A stretch of DNA of 45,985 nt from Planctomycetaceae bacterium (GTDB taxonomy: Bacteria; Planctomycetota; Planctomycetia; Planctomycetales; Planctomycetaceae): the NCBI GenBank assembly GCA_021732845.1, contig JAKFUF010000179.1, forward strand, positions 1 through 45,985, read 5' to 3'. Position numbers and translations under genes: made by a program. The stretch's first letter is position 1, and every line of letters begins with the position of its first letter. A model generated the notes under the pieces. That model was not told the origin of the DNA. It saw only the letters and a program-made list of their open reading frames with translations, and did no database searches. Shown piece after piece: positions 26,066 to 35,939 of the stretch.

Positions 26066-28330
26066 ATGGCAGACACGGGCGAATTGAAACCGGGGATGGT
26101 GTTGGGCCACTGCCGGATCGAGCGGATGATCGGCGGCGGCGGGATGGGCGAGGTTTATCTGGCCGAGCACATGAACTTGAAGAAGCTGGTGGCGATCAAG
26201 ACCGCGCGGGCGAAGCTGCAAAACCAGCGCCAGGCCCGCGAGAGGTTTTGGAAAGAGGCGCAGCTCGCGGCCAAGGTGGACCATCAAAATGTCATCAGGA
26301 TTCATGACGTCGGCGAGTCGAACGGCCTGCTGTACATCGTGATGCAGTTTGTTGAGGGACGCGATCTGTCGCAGATATTGAAGGCCGCGTCCGCCCCGCT
26401 GGAGTGGCGGCCCGTACTGACATGGATCCGCGACGCGGCAAAAGGACTGGATGCTGTTCACAAATGCGGGTTGATCCACCGCGACATCAAGCCGCACAAC
26501 ATCATGCTGACCCCTGCGGGCCGTGTGGTGGTCATGGATTTCGGGCTGGTCCGTGAACAAGACCCGAACGCGAGCGTGACCAGCGGAATTGTCGGCTCGC
26601 CGGCGTACATGTCCCCGGAACAGAGCCGCAGCGAGCGATTGGACCACCGCACCGACATCTATTCGCTTGGGGCGACGGCCTACAACCTGCTGAGCGGCAA
26701 CCCGCCGTTCCCGGAGAAAAGCATCCACTTGGTCATTCTGAAGCTGGCAGAAAATACGGTCGCGAAACGGCTGGACAGCGTGCGACCGGACATCCCAGTG
26801 AAGGTTGCCGACATTGTGGCGCGAAGCATGGCTCCAGTTCGCGACGAGCGGATCTCCGATGCCCAGGCACTGGCGGCAGAGATTGACCGGGTGCTGCAAG
26901 ACTTGCCAGAGCCAGATGCCCAAGGTGATCGCCACCAGACGCACGGTCAATTCCAGGAGGCCGTTCGCAGAAGTCCCGCTCCTGAAGCAGCGCTAGAACT
27001 TGGTGGAGGACATTGTCCGGCGTGTGGAAGCAAGAACGATCCCGGCCGGAATTACTGCTGCCAGTGCGCTGCCAAACTGCGGGTGTCCTGTCTGTCATGT
27101 GCGGTTGAGCTTCCGGTCTGGGAAAACATCTGCGGCGAGTGTGGTGCAAATCAGCGTGAACTCATCATTTCCCGAGATGCGAAACGGAAGGCTCAAATCA
27201 CGGATGGGGAGTCCTGCAACGACGCTGCCGGTCGGCTCAAATCTCATGCGGTCGGAATCGATCTGGGTACCACCTACTCGTTCCTGGCCTATCTCAACGA
27301 ACGCGGCGAACCGGTCACGCTGGCCAACCTGGACGGCGAGCTATCCACCCCATCGGTGGTGCTTTACGAGGGTGGAACCGAGGTTGTCGGAACGGAGGCG
27401 CTGCGCAACGCAATCATCCATCCAGACCGTGTGATCCAGAACGCCAAGTGGCACATGGGCTTTGGAAAAACCTGGACCATCGATGGAAAGCAACTGACTC
27501 CCGTTGATGTGTCGGCCGCCATCGTCCGCAAACTTCTGACCGGCGCGCAGCGGCAGATCGGCAAATTCGAACGGGCGGTCATCACCGTCCCGGCCCGGGT
27601 CACCGACGCGCAGCGCGAGCGGACGGTAGAGGCCGGGATGATGGCCGGCCTCAAGCAGGTCGACATCATCAAAGAGCCCGTCGCCGCCACCCTGTGCCAT
27701 GTATTTGGACAAGACGGCCTGCGGTTCAGCAAACTGGCCGAAGAAAAGCGGTTCATCGTCTATGACCTCGGCCGCGGACCGTTCGACCTGTCCCTGGTGA
27801 GCTATCACAAGAACGAAATCCGGGTGCTGGACAGCACCGGTGACCGGGAACTGGGCGGCATCGACTGGAATCAAACGCTGCTGAACGCCGTTGCGGACCA
27901 ATTCACAGCAGAGTTTGGTGCCGACCCCCGCTCCGACCCGGAAAGCCTGCGGACCCTGCTCCTGGAGGTCGAGCAGTGCAGGCGCAGCCTGACGGCTCGG
28001 GCCAAGGCCAGCGTCATCTGCCAGCACGCCACCAAGCGAAAGGCATATCAGATCGACATCGAGCAATTCAACGACCTGACCGCGAACCTCCTCAACCGGA
28101 CTGAAGATATCACCAAGCAGTTGCTGAAAGAAAACGTCAATCGTGGAGGGAAGAACCTGCAGCCAACCATCATCGCAATCGGGGAATATTCACGGATGCC
28201 GATGGTCAAGGCGATGCTGCATCGGCTGAACGGCACGGCGACCGACACCTCGCTCTCACCCGACCAGGCGATTGTCCATGGAGCGGCCTATTATGCCGGC
28301 ATGCTCCCTTCCCTGAAGATCGCTCATTAG
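26066..28330 (+). CDS. Ser/Thr kinase - double zinc ribbon - Hsp70 fusion protein
   Basis: A 754-residue three-part protein. Residues 15-280 are a Hanks-type kinase: GGGGMGEVY (23-31), VAIK with K45, HRDIKPHN (138-145), DFG (158-160), SPAYMSPEQ (178-186). Residues 317-360 hold four CxxC pairs (317/320, 331/334, 342/345, 356/359), a double zinc ribbon. Residues 396-750 are an Hsp70 nucleotide-binding domain: GIDLGTTYS (397-405), KEPVAATL, VYDLGRGPFDLSL (565-577), GDRELGGIDW. The phosphate-2 loop differs from the usual DLGGGTFD, and the adenosine motif reads IGEYSRMP instead of GGSTRIP. No substrate-binding domain follows. The start at 26066 begins ADTGELKPG; upstream frame to 26003 is unlikely. 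The biological role is unknown. Confidence 0.9.
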   Translation: MADTGELKPGMVLGHCRIERMIGGGGMGEVYLAEHMNLKKLVAIKTARAKLQNQRQARERFWKEAQLAAKVDHQNVIRIHDVGESNGLLYIVMQFVEGRDLSQILKAASAPLEWRPVLTWIRDAAKGLDAVHKCGLIHRDIKPHNIMLTPAGRVVVMDFGLVREQDPNASVTSGIVGSPAYMSPEQSRSERLDHRTDIYSLGATAYNLLSGNPPFPEKSIHLVILKLAENTVAKRLDSVRPDIPVKVADIVARSMAPVRDERISDAQALAAEIDRVLQDLPEPDAQGDRHQTHGQFQEAVRRSPAPEAALELGGGHCPACGSKNDPGRNYCCQCAAKLRVSCLSCAVELPVWENICGECGANQRELIISRDAKRKAQITDGESCNDAAGRLKSHAVGIDLGTTYSFLAYLNERGEPVTLANLDGELSTPSVVLYEGGTEVVGTEALRNAIIHPDRVIQNAKWHMGFGKTWTIDGKQLTPVDVSAAIVRKLLTGAQRQIGKFERAVITVPARVTDAQRERTVEAGMMAGLKQVDIIKEPVAATLCHVFGQDGLRFSKLAEEKRFIVYDLGRGPFDLSLVSYHKNEIRVLDSTGDRELGGIDWNQTLLNAVADQFTAEFGADPRSDPESLRTLLLEVEQCRRSLTARAKASVICQHATKRKAYQIDIEQFNDLTANLLNRTEDITKQLLKENVNRGGKNLQPTIIAIGEYSRMPMVKAMLHRLNGTATDTSLSPDQAIVHGAAYYAGMLPSLKIAH

Positions 28331-28682
28331 AACTCCGGAGGGAAAGAGAAAGGAAGGGACGAGAACGGGGACACCTCAGGCCCCGTTTGCCGCGTGCGAT
28401 GGTCGTTGATCCCGTGGATTTCCCCTCGGCGTCGCGAACCACCGAAATGGCCCCAACGGGGTCCGATTCGAAAGCCCAGGGTGCGGCTCTGGGAAAGAGG
28501 TGGCCGGGCGACGGAGCCCCCGTCGAGGCGTGATTCGCCTGCACGCGTGGCTGAACATGCGGGTTTGTGGGGGAATGTTGTCTCCGGTGCCAACGCCGGA
28601 ATCGACGAGGCATGACCGAATTGTCCGCCAAGAATGTCGCCCCCTTGGGGCTTCATCCCGTGCTGTCCCGCGTTCCCAGGTC

Positions 28683-28860
28683 TGCGGCGGGTGTGGCACT
28701 GGTGGCATGCGCTATTTTGGTGTGTGCCACTGTGCCACTGGCTCTGCCGGCCCTGCCAGTGTGAACAGCAGAAGGCCTTCCTCGCGTGAGTTTCGTTCGC
28801 ACGAAAGCAGTGGCACACAACCTCACAACGAATTTCGCCAGTGCCACACCCGCTGGTGGC
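28683..28860. repeat. Repeat family D downstream of the kinase-Hsp70 gene
   Basis: GGGTGTGGCACTGGTGGCATG, TGTGTGCCACTGTGCCACTG and, inverted, GTGGCACACAACCTCACAAC with GCCAGTGCCACACCC. The same blocks occur on the other side of the kinase gene. The gap 28331-28936 holds no convincing gene. Confidence 0.5.
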
Positions 28861-28936
28861 CCGGAGGTGGAATATTCTGCATTGTGGTTGTTGAGGTCAA
28901 AGCCAAGGCCGCCTTGCCAGAACTGAAAACAAGTGT

Positions 28937-30542
28937 TCATGGAGTTTTCTCGACGGCTTCCGCCGAGTCGATTCCTTCCAGCAGCTCGCGAATTCTTTCA
29001 AGTACGCGGTCTGGAGCCAGTTGTGGCTTCGCTTCCAGTTGCTGCTGCAATCGCGGCCCGTGCAGCTTCTTCACGCGCGCACGATCTGCGGCGCTTTCCA
29101 GTATGGTCAAATACCTGTGCCAGGCAGAGCTGTATTCATCTGCCCACGGCTGCAGCCGCAAGTCACCTGTCAGCTCTTCTGGTGGTTCGGCGATGGCCAG
29201 AAAGATGGAATCGAGGTCCTGCCGGTTCTTGGCTCCTGTGGCAGGGTCGCCAAAATCGATAAAGTACTCCATGCGCATCAACAGATCGCGCTTTGACTTG
29301 AGGATTGCCAGACCTTCGGGTTGACTCTCAAGCACCTTGAGGATCCGGGAAAGCTCGGCCTCCCTCCAGAGTGTTTCCATGGGGAAGTCAGATCGCCCCA
29401 GCGCGGCATCCATTTTGTCGAGGAAGATTTTCCGGACCCATGGCGCGGTTTGTGGTGAGAGTGCCGCCACGATGGGGAGGATGAACCGCCGCTCGCTGTT
29501 GGAGCCAATGCTCGGCGGTGGGGCCCAATGGGGTGGAAAATCATCGCGCGAATGGGCCGACATGGTGGCCAGCCCTGCATGGTAACGGCTGGCGCCAAAA
29601 TCACGCTCGACAGATCCGCGCAACTGCTGTTCGGCCTGGGTCCACGGCAAGAAGAGACACAGCACCACCACACTGGCGGCGGCAAAGGGCCAGACCGTTC
29701 TGAAAACGAGAGTCGAGGGCTTCTCGCTGGCAGGAGCCCAGGACCAATTCTTGGTGCCCGTTCCGGCAACCCCAAGGCTTCCGATGAGCCAAAATGGCCA
29801 GGTCAGAACTCCGCCAAACATGACCAGAATCTTTGCACCGGCGAGCGCGACTTCTGCCTCCGTCAACCGTACGCCACCCATCACGGCAAAGATCTGCACG
29901 TCGATCTGCGACACAAGCGTGACGGCAACGGTGTCGGCAAACAGCATCACCGGAAAAATGAGCTGCTTCCCGGTGGCTCCGGTCAACACCGCCAGCACAC
30001 GTGTGATCAGCAGAACGCGCCACACCGATACCAACGCCAGAAACCTGAGGTTCCAGTTCACAGCGTCGCCGGCCGACACATAGCGTTCGACAGGAATCGC
30101 GTAGAGCCACGCCAGTGGGGCGGTCATCCAGTACAAGCCGAGAAACACGCGGTAGCGGGACCAGAACCCGGCCAGCGGTATGCCCCGGCACGACGCCATG
30201 GTGGCCACCAGGCAAAACAGCAGGAAAGACGTTCCCAGCGATGCGACCAATGGCAGAAACAGGTGCCCACGGCTCGTGCAGCAAGTCTTCGCCGTCGTAC
30301 TCACGGGCCAGCGCGGCGGAAAACACAAACACGAGGCCGAGCCACAGGGTCTGGCGATTGGCCGCCAGATCGAGGATCGCCTCGGGTGATCCGAACACAT
30401 ACCGCGCGATGACACCCAGGGTGAGCGTGCCCGGCCTCCGCGACTCGGCAACAGGCTGAGCCACTTCGCCCAAAACGTCTCCACCAGAATGGCGGGAATC
30501 GGGAATGCTCACGCGGTGCTCCTCAATGGCAATGTGATCCAA
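28937..30542 (-). CDS. Polytopic membrane protein, reading frame broken by one base
   Basis: The N-terminal part is read from ATG 30542 (SGGDVLGEVAQPVAESRRPG, ARYVFGSPEAILDLAANRQT, LWLGLVFVFSAALAREYDGE, DLLHEPW). The rest lies in the next frame (HLFLPLVASLGTSFLLFCLV onward to the stop at 28937). Removing one G from the GGG run at 30266-30268 joins them as LLHEPWHLFLPLVASLG. There are about six or seven transmembrane segments, then a soluble C-terminal domain of about 230 residues (IVAALSPQTAPWVRKIFLDK ... VLERIRELLEGI). I recognise the general planctomycete membrane-protein type but no function. It starts 30 bp after the radical SAM stop, so the two are probably cotranscribed. Pseudogene and sequencing error are both possible. 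Confidence 0.75.
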
Positions 30543-30572
30543 ATGGCCTTGCGTGATACATGCTCAAGCCGT

Positions 30573-31907
30573 TCAATGGCTGGCAGCCGGCTTTCGGTTC
30601 AACTGGCGGAAAAACCGCTTCCTGCGCAAACCTGTGGCTTCTTCGTTGTAGAGCGACTGCGAAACGTGAATCAGCCCGGCACGCAGTTCCGCCGAGGTCA
30701 TGCCCCGTGGCTCGTGGGTCTGGTCAAACAGCGTACACTTCTCCCAGAAGCGGTCGGCGAACAGCCGGCCCTCGTGCTGCAGCCGGCTGTAGAGCGGTGT
30801 GCCAGGGAACGGCGTCTGCACCGTCACCTGCACCTCGTACAACCCAGACTCCCGGACAAAATCCACGACCGCGTCAAACACCGCCGGAGTATGCCCGTCC
30901 AACCCCAGGATAAAGCAGCCGTTGACGGTGATCCCGGCGGATTGAATTCGCTCGATGGCCTGCACATAGCGCTCGTGCTGCCTGAGCTTCCAGTTGGAGC
31001 GCAGTTCCATGCCGTCCAGGCCGGTTGGGTTGGGACTCTCCAAGCCAATCAGCACCTGCTTGCAGCCGGCCTCACAGGCCAGGTCGATCAGTTCGGGATC
31101 CTCCCCGAAGCTGATGTCGGTCTCGGTGAAAAAGCGGATTTTTTCTGGAACCAGCGCCCGCATCAGCGACTTGGAGTAGGCCCGCTGCACGAAGGTGTTG
31201 TCGTCGGCGAACTCGATGAACGGCCGATGCCAGATGGACTGAATCCGCCGGATCTCGGCAATCACGCGCTCCACCGGTTTCGTCTGGTATCGCGGGGCGA
31301 TGAGGATGGAACTGGCACAGAAGTCACACTTCCACGGGCACCCCCGCGAGGTCTGCACGGTGATCCGGTTGTACTTCGCGGGATCGAGCAGCTCGAACCG
31401 GGGCATGGGAGAATGGGCCAGATCCCACGGTCGGGTCGGCTGGTAAACCGGCTGCAGTGTTCCGGCCCGAAGGTCTTCGAGCAGCCTGGGCCAGACTTCC
31501 TCGGCCTCGCCCACGATGATCGCGTCGGCATGCGGCAGAGCTTCTTCGGGCAGCGAACTGACATGCAAACCGCCGAGGACAACGCGCACGCCAAGGCTGC
31601 GATAGTGGTCGGCGACTCGGTAAGCGTCTTCGATTTGCGCGGTGAAACTGGAAATCGCCACGAGATCGAACGGCTCGTCCGGCGGAGCCTCCCGCGAGAA
31701 ATCGAAGATCTCGTGATAGGAGACAAGGTCCGTCTCCGGCGTCAGCCCGGCAAGCGTCAACAGGCCCAGACTCGGCAATTGGGCGATCACTTCCTTGCGT
31801 TCGACAAACCCTGGCATCGACAACCCGAGCGCCAAGAGTTCGGTGTCCCACGCCCGGACGCCGCTCATGGCGATAAAGCCGATTCTCAGCGCGCGGTTCA
31901 TGCCCAT
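30573..31907 (-). CDS. B12-binding-domain radical SAM protein
   Basis: A 444-residue enzyme. The N-terminal 150 residues resemble a cobalamin-binding Rossmann domain (RIGFIAMSGVRAWD, FDLVAISSFTAQIEDAYRVA, VRVVLGGLHVSSLPEEAL, ADAIIVGEAEEVWPRLLEDL). The radical SAM core starts VQTSRGCPWKCDFCASSI with the CxxxCxxC cysteines at 190, 194 and 197, which bind the 4Fe-4S cluster. FIEFADDNTFVQR, QVLIGLESPNPTGLDGM and NGCFILGLDGHTPAVFDAVV follow, as in the Elp3/MiaB/NifB-like barrel group. The C-terminus has the DUF4070-like stretch PFPGTPLYSRLQHEGRL. The reaction is unknown (methylation or C-C chemistry likely). The frame is open to 32105; 31907 or 31901 starts the conserved domain. Confidence 0.88.
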   Translation of the reverse strand: MGMNRALRIGFIAMSGVRAWDTELLALGLSMPGFVERKEVIAQLPSLGLLTLAGLTPETDLVSYHEIFDFSREAPPDEPFDLVAISSFTAQIEDAYRVADHYRSLGVRVVLGGLHVSSLPEEALPHADAIIVGEAEEVWPRLLEDLRAGTLQPVYQPTRPWDLAHSPMPRFELLDPAKYNRITVQTSRGCPWKCDFCASSILIAPRYQTKPVERVIAEIRRIQSIWHRPFIEFADDNTFVQRAYSKSLMRALVPEKIRFFTETDISFGEDPELIDLACEAGCKQVLIGLESPNPTGLDGMELRSNWKLRQHERYVQAIERIQSAGITVNGCFILGLDGHTPAVFDAVVDFVRESGLYEVQVTVQTPFPGTPLYSRLQHEGRLFADRFWEKCTLFDQTHEPRGMTSAELRAGLIHVSQSLYNEEATGLRRKRFFRQLNRKPAASH

Positions 31908-32285
31908 GAACGCTCTCACAACCCTAGACATTGGATCGAACGGCGGCTGTGTTGAGAACGCAGATCGATGCGGCTGGAGTGGCCCTGGCGACGTAGAAGA
32001 CATGGTTGTGTGCCACTGGCTCTGCGTCCGGCGTGGTGCTGTCCGAATCCACGGTTGGGATATCCCCGAAAACTGGCGTCTTTCCTCCCACACGCCGGGC
32101 AGCACACCACGCCCGCCATTCTCTCAAGTTATCCACCAAGATTCGAGATGCTCACACGACCGGATCTCAAGATCTCTAGATCTCTGGGTGCCAATTGAAA
32201 GTTCTTCCGGGCCGAGTATAAATGGGTGTGATGCGGTTCGATCGCCTTACTGGCGGTGCCGTATACGTCCCTCAAAAGGTGCATC

Positions 32286-35200
32286 ATGGCCGAAGGTGAT
32301 GAGGTGACGTTTCTTGAGCAGTTGAAGATCAGCCACCTCGTCAGCAGCGAAGAGGTTCGAAAGGCGTCCGGCAGACTTGCCAGCGGAGTCTCGGCCACGA
32401 ATGTTGTTCGGGGGCTGGTGGACGAAAAGCGATTGACCTCGTGGCAGGGGCAGATGCTCCTCTCGGGGCAGAAGACCTCATTCTTCCTGGGCAAATACAA
32501 GCTGTTGTCGCTGCTGGGCCAGGGCGGAATGGGGGCCGTCTTCAAGGCGGAACAGATTCCGCTGGGGCGGATCGTGGCCCTGAAGGTCATGGCTGCGGGA
32601 CTCGTCAAGGATCAGGCCGCGGTGGCGCGGTTCCACCGCGAGATTCAGGCGGCCGCGGCGCTTGAGCACCCCAATGTGGTGACGACTTTCGATGCCGACC
32701 ATGTGGACCAGACGACATTTCTGGTGATGGAGTATTTGGACGGTGAGAGTCTCAATGAGGTGCTGGAGCGATGTGGGCGAATACCGCCGGCGACCGCGTG
32801 CGAGTACATTCGCCAGGCGGCATTGGGTCTGCAGCACGCCCACGAGCGTGGCATGGCGCACCGCGACATCAAGCCGAGCAATCTGCTGCTGACGCAGACG
32901 GCAGAAGGAGTGCCACTGGTCAAGATTTTGGATATGGGGCTGGCGCGCTTTACGGGCGGGGACTGTGACTCGGGTGAGTTGACCAAAACCGGACAAGTGA
33001 TGGGGACGCCGGATTACATCGCTCCCGAGCAGGCGATGCGGACCAAGGATGCGGACATCCGCAGCGACATCTACAGCCTGGGATGCACGCTGTTCAGGAT
33101 GCTGACCGGAGTTGTGCCGTTCTCCGGCGACAACGTGATGGAAAAGTTGATGGCCAGGGCGATGAATGAAGCGCCGCTCGTGCGGAAACATTGCCCTGAA
33201 CTCTCAGCGGAACTGGAGGCCGTCGTGGCCAGGATGCTGGCCCGCGAACCGTCGCTTCGCTACCAGACACCGCTCGAAGTCGCCAAGGCGTTGGAGAAGT
33301 TTGCCAGCACGCCATTTGACAGGGGCACCCAGGTTGCCCACCGCGCCCGGGAACGCCAGCCGATTGGAGTCCAAGTCCGGCTCAACCCGTATCCCGTTGA
33401 CTTGTCGGCTCAGGCGCAGGATTTCGAAACGGCGGAAACGATAGACCACACGCCACCTGTTGTTGGGGGCGAAACGGTGTTAATGGAACCATCTAGTCCT
33501 AGTGCCAGGCCTAGGGACAGCCGGCCGGCGACCTCGTGGCTCGTGCAACGCAGACAGGCGGAACGGCGGAAACTGGCAGTGGGAGTTCCACTCGTGGCCG
33601 TCGCGCTAGTCGCGATCGCCTGCGCGTGGCTATGGCACTCATGGGGAGCCACCAGCCTGGTTCTGGACTGGCCGGAGGGTGAGAGGACCAAGGCTCAATT
33701 GAAGGTCGACGGGTTGGAGTATTACGTACCGACGAAGGGGGAGATCTCCATTCCAAAAGCCAGGCAGGGAAAACGAAATGTCCACCTTGCCCGCGAAGGA
33801 TTTAAAAACATTGACTTGGAGCTGGAGTTCAGTCGCGGCGAGACGAAAACGGTGCGTCCCGAATGGGTTCCAACGGCGAAGACTGTTCGTGGCCAGCATT
33901 TGGCCGAGTTTCGCGCCGAGGTGGATTCCTGGCAAAAGAAGTCGGAAGCGGCGGCTTTCACCGAATCTGAACGAAAAAAGTGGACTGCGCGATATCAAAC
34001 GCTGCGGGCGAATTTCATGGGAACGATGGATCTGCCAGTGCTCGAAGCGCTCTGGCGGAAACTGCCATCATTGGCAGACCAACTCTCCACAACACAGATT
34101 CCGAGTGAGGCCCGCCTGGTGTTCGAGATGCTGATGGACGCGGGCGAATTCCCGGCGGAACTCGTCTCGATCTGGGGCGATGGGCAGATGCGGGCACCGG
34201 ATCTCAATGTTCCGTTCCTCGCCGTGCAGCCACAGGGGCAACTGGCAGTGACGTACGGAGGCTACCAATCGATCGTTTGGGATTTGCCAACGGGTCGGCC
34301 GTGGATGCGGCCGCTGACTGGTGCGGCCTGTGCTTTCAGCCAGGATGGAGAATACTTCGCCCTGGCGTATACGGACGTTGAAGTTTGGTCCGTCAAGAAC
34401 AAGCAGATTGAGTACACGGTTCACAGTCCAAAACCGACTGGAGCCATTCGGAGCATGGCATTCGTCCCCGGCACTCGATGGTTGGCGATCACGGGCGAAG
34501 GCCCCGACGTTGTTGTCTGGGATCTGGAGCAGAATGCCTTGCATTCCCGGATGACGGTGCCCGACGAACCGGTTCGGCTTGATTGCGTCGCGGCGAGCTT
34601 CGACGGCCAGTGGCTGGCGGCGGGGGGGGCCAGCGGAGAACTGCAGTTGTGGAACCTGAAAACGGGAATGAGCCGCACCCTGGCCCGCGACCAGCCGGTC
34701 GTCGTGTCCCTGGCCTTTCGACGCGACGGGCAGGTTCTGGCCAGTGGCACACTCGGTCAAATTCACTTGTGGGATGTCGCCACTGGCAACCTGCGGCAGA
34801 CAATCCACCGTGGACAATATGGGGTGCATACAATCAGTTGGAACGCTGCTGGCACAATCATCGCCGCGAACAAAGGTGATTCATCTTTCCAACTCTGGAA
34901 TCCGGAGGATGGGACGCTCATCCAGACGCTGTCGAGCCGCGGGCGCGGAAACATGCTCGGTTACTACACCAACGATGACCGCATTGTCACCTGCACTGGT
35001 GAAGGAGAAATTGAGATTTGGACCGGTCCCGAATGGAAGTCCGATCAGCAACGGGAAGCCAAGGTCCAGTGTGCAGCGGTCGATCCGCTGGGGGAATGGG
35101 TGGCCGTCGCGACCCTTGACCAGGAAATCCAGTTGCGGCGAATTGACGGCGGTGAAGTGCTGCGCCGATGGAAGTCCCGGGAAATCCCCGTCGCGATCGC

Positions 35201-35939
35201 CATACGGCCAGATGGGCAACGACTCGCTGTCCGCTTTGGAACCAGCACCGAGCGGACAATGCAAGTCCTGGATGTCTCAAGCGAAGAAGCCCCACAGACC
35301 ATTGACTGCGAAACCATCCTGGAAGCGCTGGCCTATTCACCAGATGGCCGACTTCTGGTTGGCGGAAGTTCTCAGGGAATCACTGTCTGGGATGCTCTCA
35401 GCCTGAAACGCCGCGCACAGTCCAGCCTTCCCGGGGCCGTCGGTTATGGGCCCCCGGTAATGGCAATTTCCGCCGACAGTCAACGGCTGGTGCTTGCCGG
35501 GGCACTGGGACCAACTGCCCATGAGTTCTGCCTCTTCGCGTTGCCCAAAGGGGAACCGCTGTTTCATGGACCAGCACCTGGTGCTTCGTCGGCGACACGG
35601 CTTTCGGATCCGCAATTCGTCCTTCTCGGTGACAACATAAGCCGCTTGCATCGCCTGGATCTCGTCACGCGACAATTTCGGGCTGTCGAACTGATCAATG
35701 CCCCCCATAATTTGTCTTGGATTTCCCTGGCAATGCTACCCCAGGGAGGTGCCGTCGCGAGTGGAATGGACGGGAAATTGCGGGTTGTGGATCAGCAAAC
35801 ACGGCACATCACGCGCGAGATCGACTTGGGAGGATTCTGCAACTTTGCGCGACAGGTTCTGAGTACACCCGACGGCCGGCATCTGGTGCTCGTGATGCCC
35901 AATGGAACCGTGGCCATCCTGCGAATTCCGCCCGATTAG
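32286..35939 (+). CDS. Ser/Thr protein kinase with C-terminal WD40-like propeller
   Basis: A 1217-residue transmembrane receptor-like kinase. A leader of about 60 residues with helical SxxxA repeats (LVDEKRLTSWQGQMLLSGQ) is typical of planctomycete kinases. The kinase domain follows: GQGGMGAVFKAE, VALKVM, HRDIKPSNLLL, DMG in place of DFG, and PDYIAPEQAM. After a linker a single transmembrane helix occurs (VGVPLVAVALVAIACAWLW, about residue 440), then a PEGA-like segment (LDWPEGERTKAQLKVDG) and about ten WD40-type blades (SMAFVPGTRWLAITGEGPDV, VSLAFRRDGQVLASGTLGQI, ALAYSPDGRLLVGGSSQGIT). The propeller should face the non-cytoplasmic side. ATG 32286 is preferred over 32256. It is divergent from the radical SAM operon. 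Confidence 0.92.
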   Translation: MAEGDEVTFLEQLKISHLVSSEEVRKASGRLASGVSATNVVRGLVDEKRLTSWQGQMLLSGQKTSFFLGKYKLLSLLGQGGMGAVFKAEQIPLGRIVALKVMAAGLVKDQAAVARFHREIQAAAALEHPNVVTTFDADHVDQTTFLVMEYLDGESLNEVLERCGRIPPATACEYIRQAALGLQHAHERGMAHRDIKPSNLLLTQTAEGVPLVKILDMGLARFTGGDCDSGELTKTGQVMGTPDYIAPEQAMRTKDADIRSDIYSLGCTLFRMLTGVVPFSGDNVMEKLMARAMNEAPLVRKHCPELSAELEAVVARMLAREPSLRYQTPLEVAKALEKFASTPFDRGTQVAHRARERQPIGVQVRLNPYPVDLSAQAQDFETAETIDHTPPVVGGETVLMEPSSPSARPRDSRPATSWLVQRRQAERRKLAVGVPLVAVALVAIACAWLWHSWGATSLVLDWPEGERTKAQLKVDGLEYYVPTKGEISIPKARQGKRNVHLAREGFKNIDLELEFSRGETKTVRPEWVPTAKTVRGQHLAEFRAEVDSWQKKSEAAAFTESERKKWTARYQTLRANFMGTMDLPVLEALWRKLPSLADQLSTTQIPSEARLVFEMLMDAGEFPAELVSIWGDGQMRAPDLNVPFLAVQPQGQLAVTYGGYQSIVWDLPTGRPWMRPLTGAACAFSQDGEYFALAYTDVEVWSVKNKQIEYTVHSPKPTGAIRSMAFVPGTRWLAITGEGPDVVVWDLEQNALHSRMTVPDEPVRLDCVAASFDGQWLAAGGASGELQLWNLKTGMSRTLARDQPVVVSLAFRRDGQVLASGTLGQIHLWDVATGNLRQTIHRGQYGVHTISWNAAGTIIAANKGDSSFQLWNPEDGTLIQTLSSRGRGNMLGYYTNDDRIVTCTGEGEIEIWTGPEWKSDQQREAKVQCAAVDPLGEWVAVATLDQEIQLRRIDGGEVLRRWKSREIPVAIAIRPDGQRLAVRFGTSTERTMQVLDVSSEEAPQTIDCETILEALAYSPDGRLLVGGSSQGITVWDALSLKRRAQSSLPGAVGYGPPVMAISADSQRLVLAGALGPTAHEFCLFALPKGEPLFHGPAPGASSATRLSDPQFVLLGDNISRLHRLDLVTRQFRAVELINAPHNLSWISLAMLPQGGAVASGMDGKLRVVDQQTRHITREIDLGGFCNFARQVLSTPDGRHLVLVMPNGTVAILRIPPD

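Noticed and set aside
25754-26950. 398-residue minus-strand frame across the sigma-54 activator end and kinase start
   Set aside because: Antisense to conserved kinase motifs; no recognisable domain.
30489-31955. 488-residue plus-strand frame over the radical SAM gene
   Set aside because: Antisense to the CxxxCxxC-containing frame; composition typical of a shadow.
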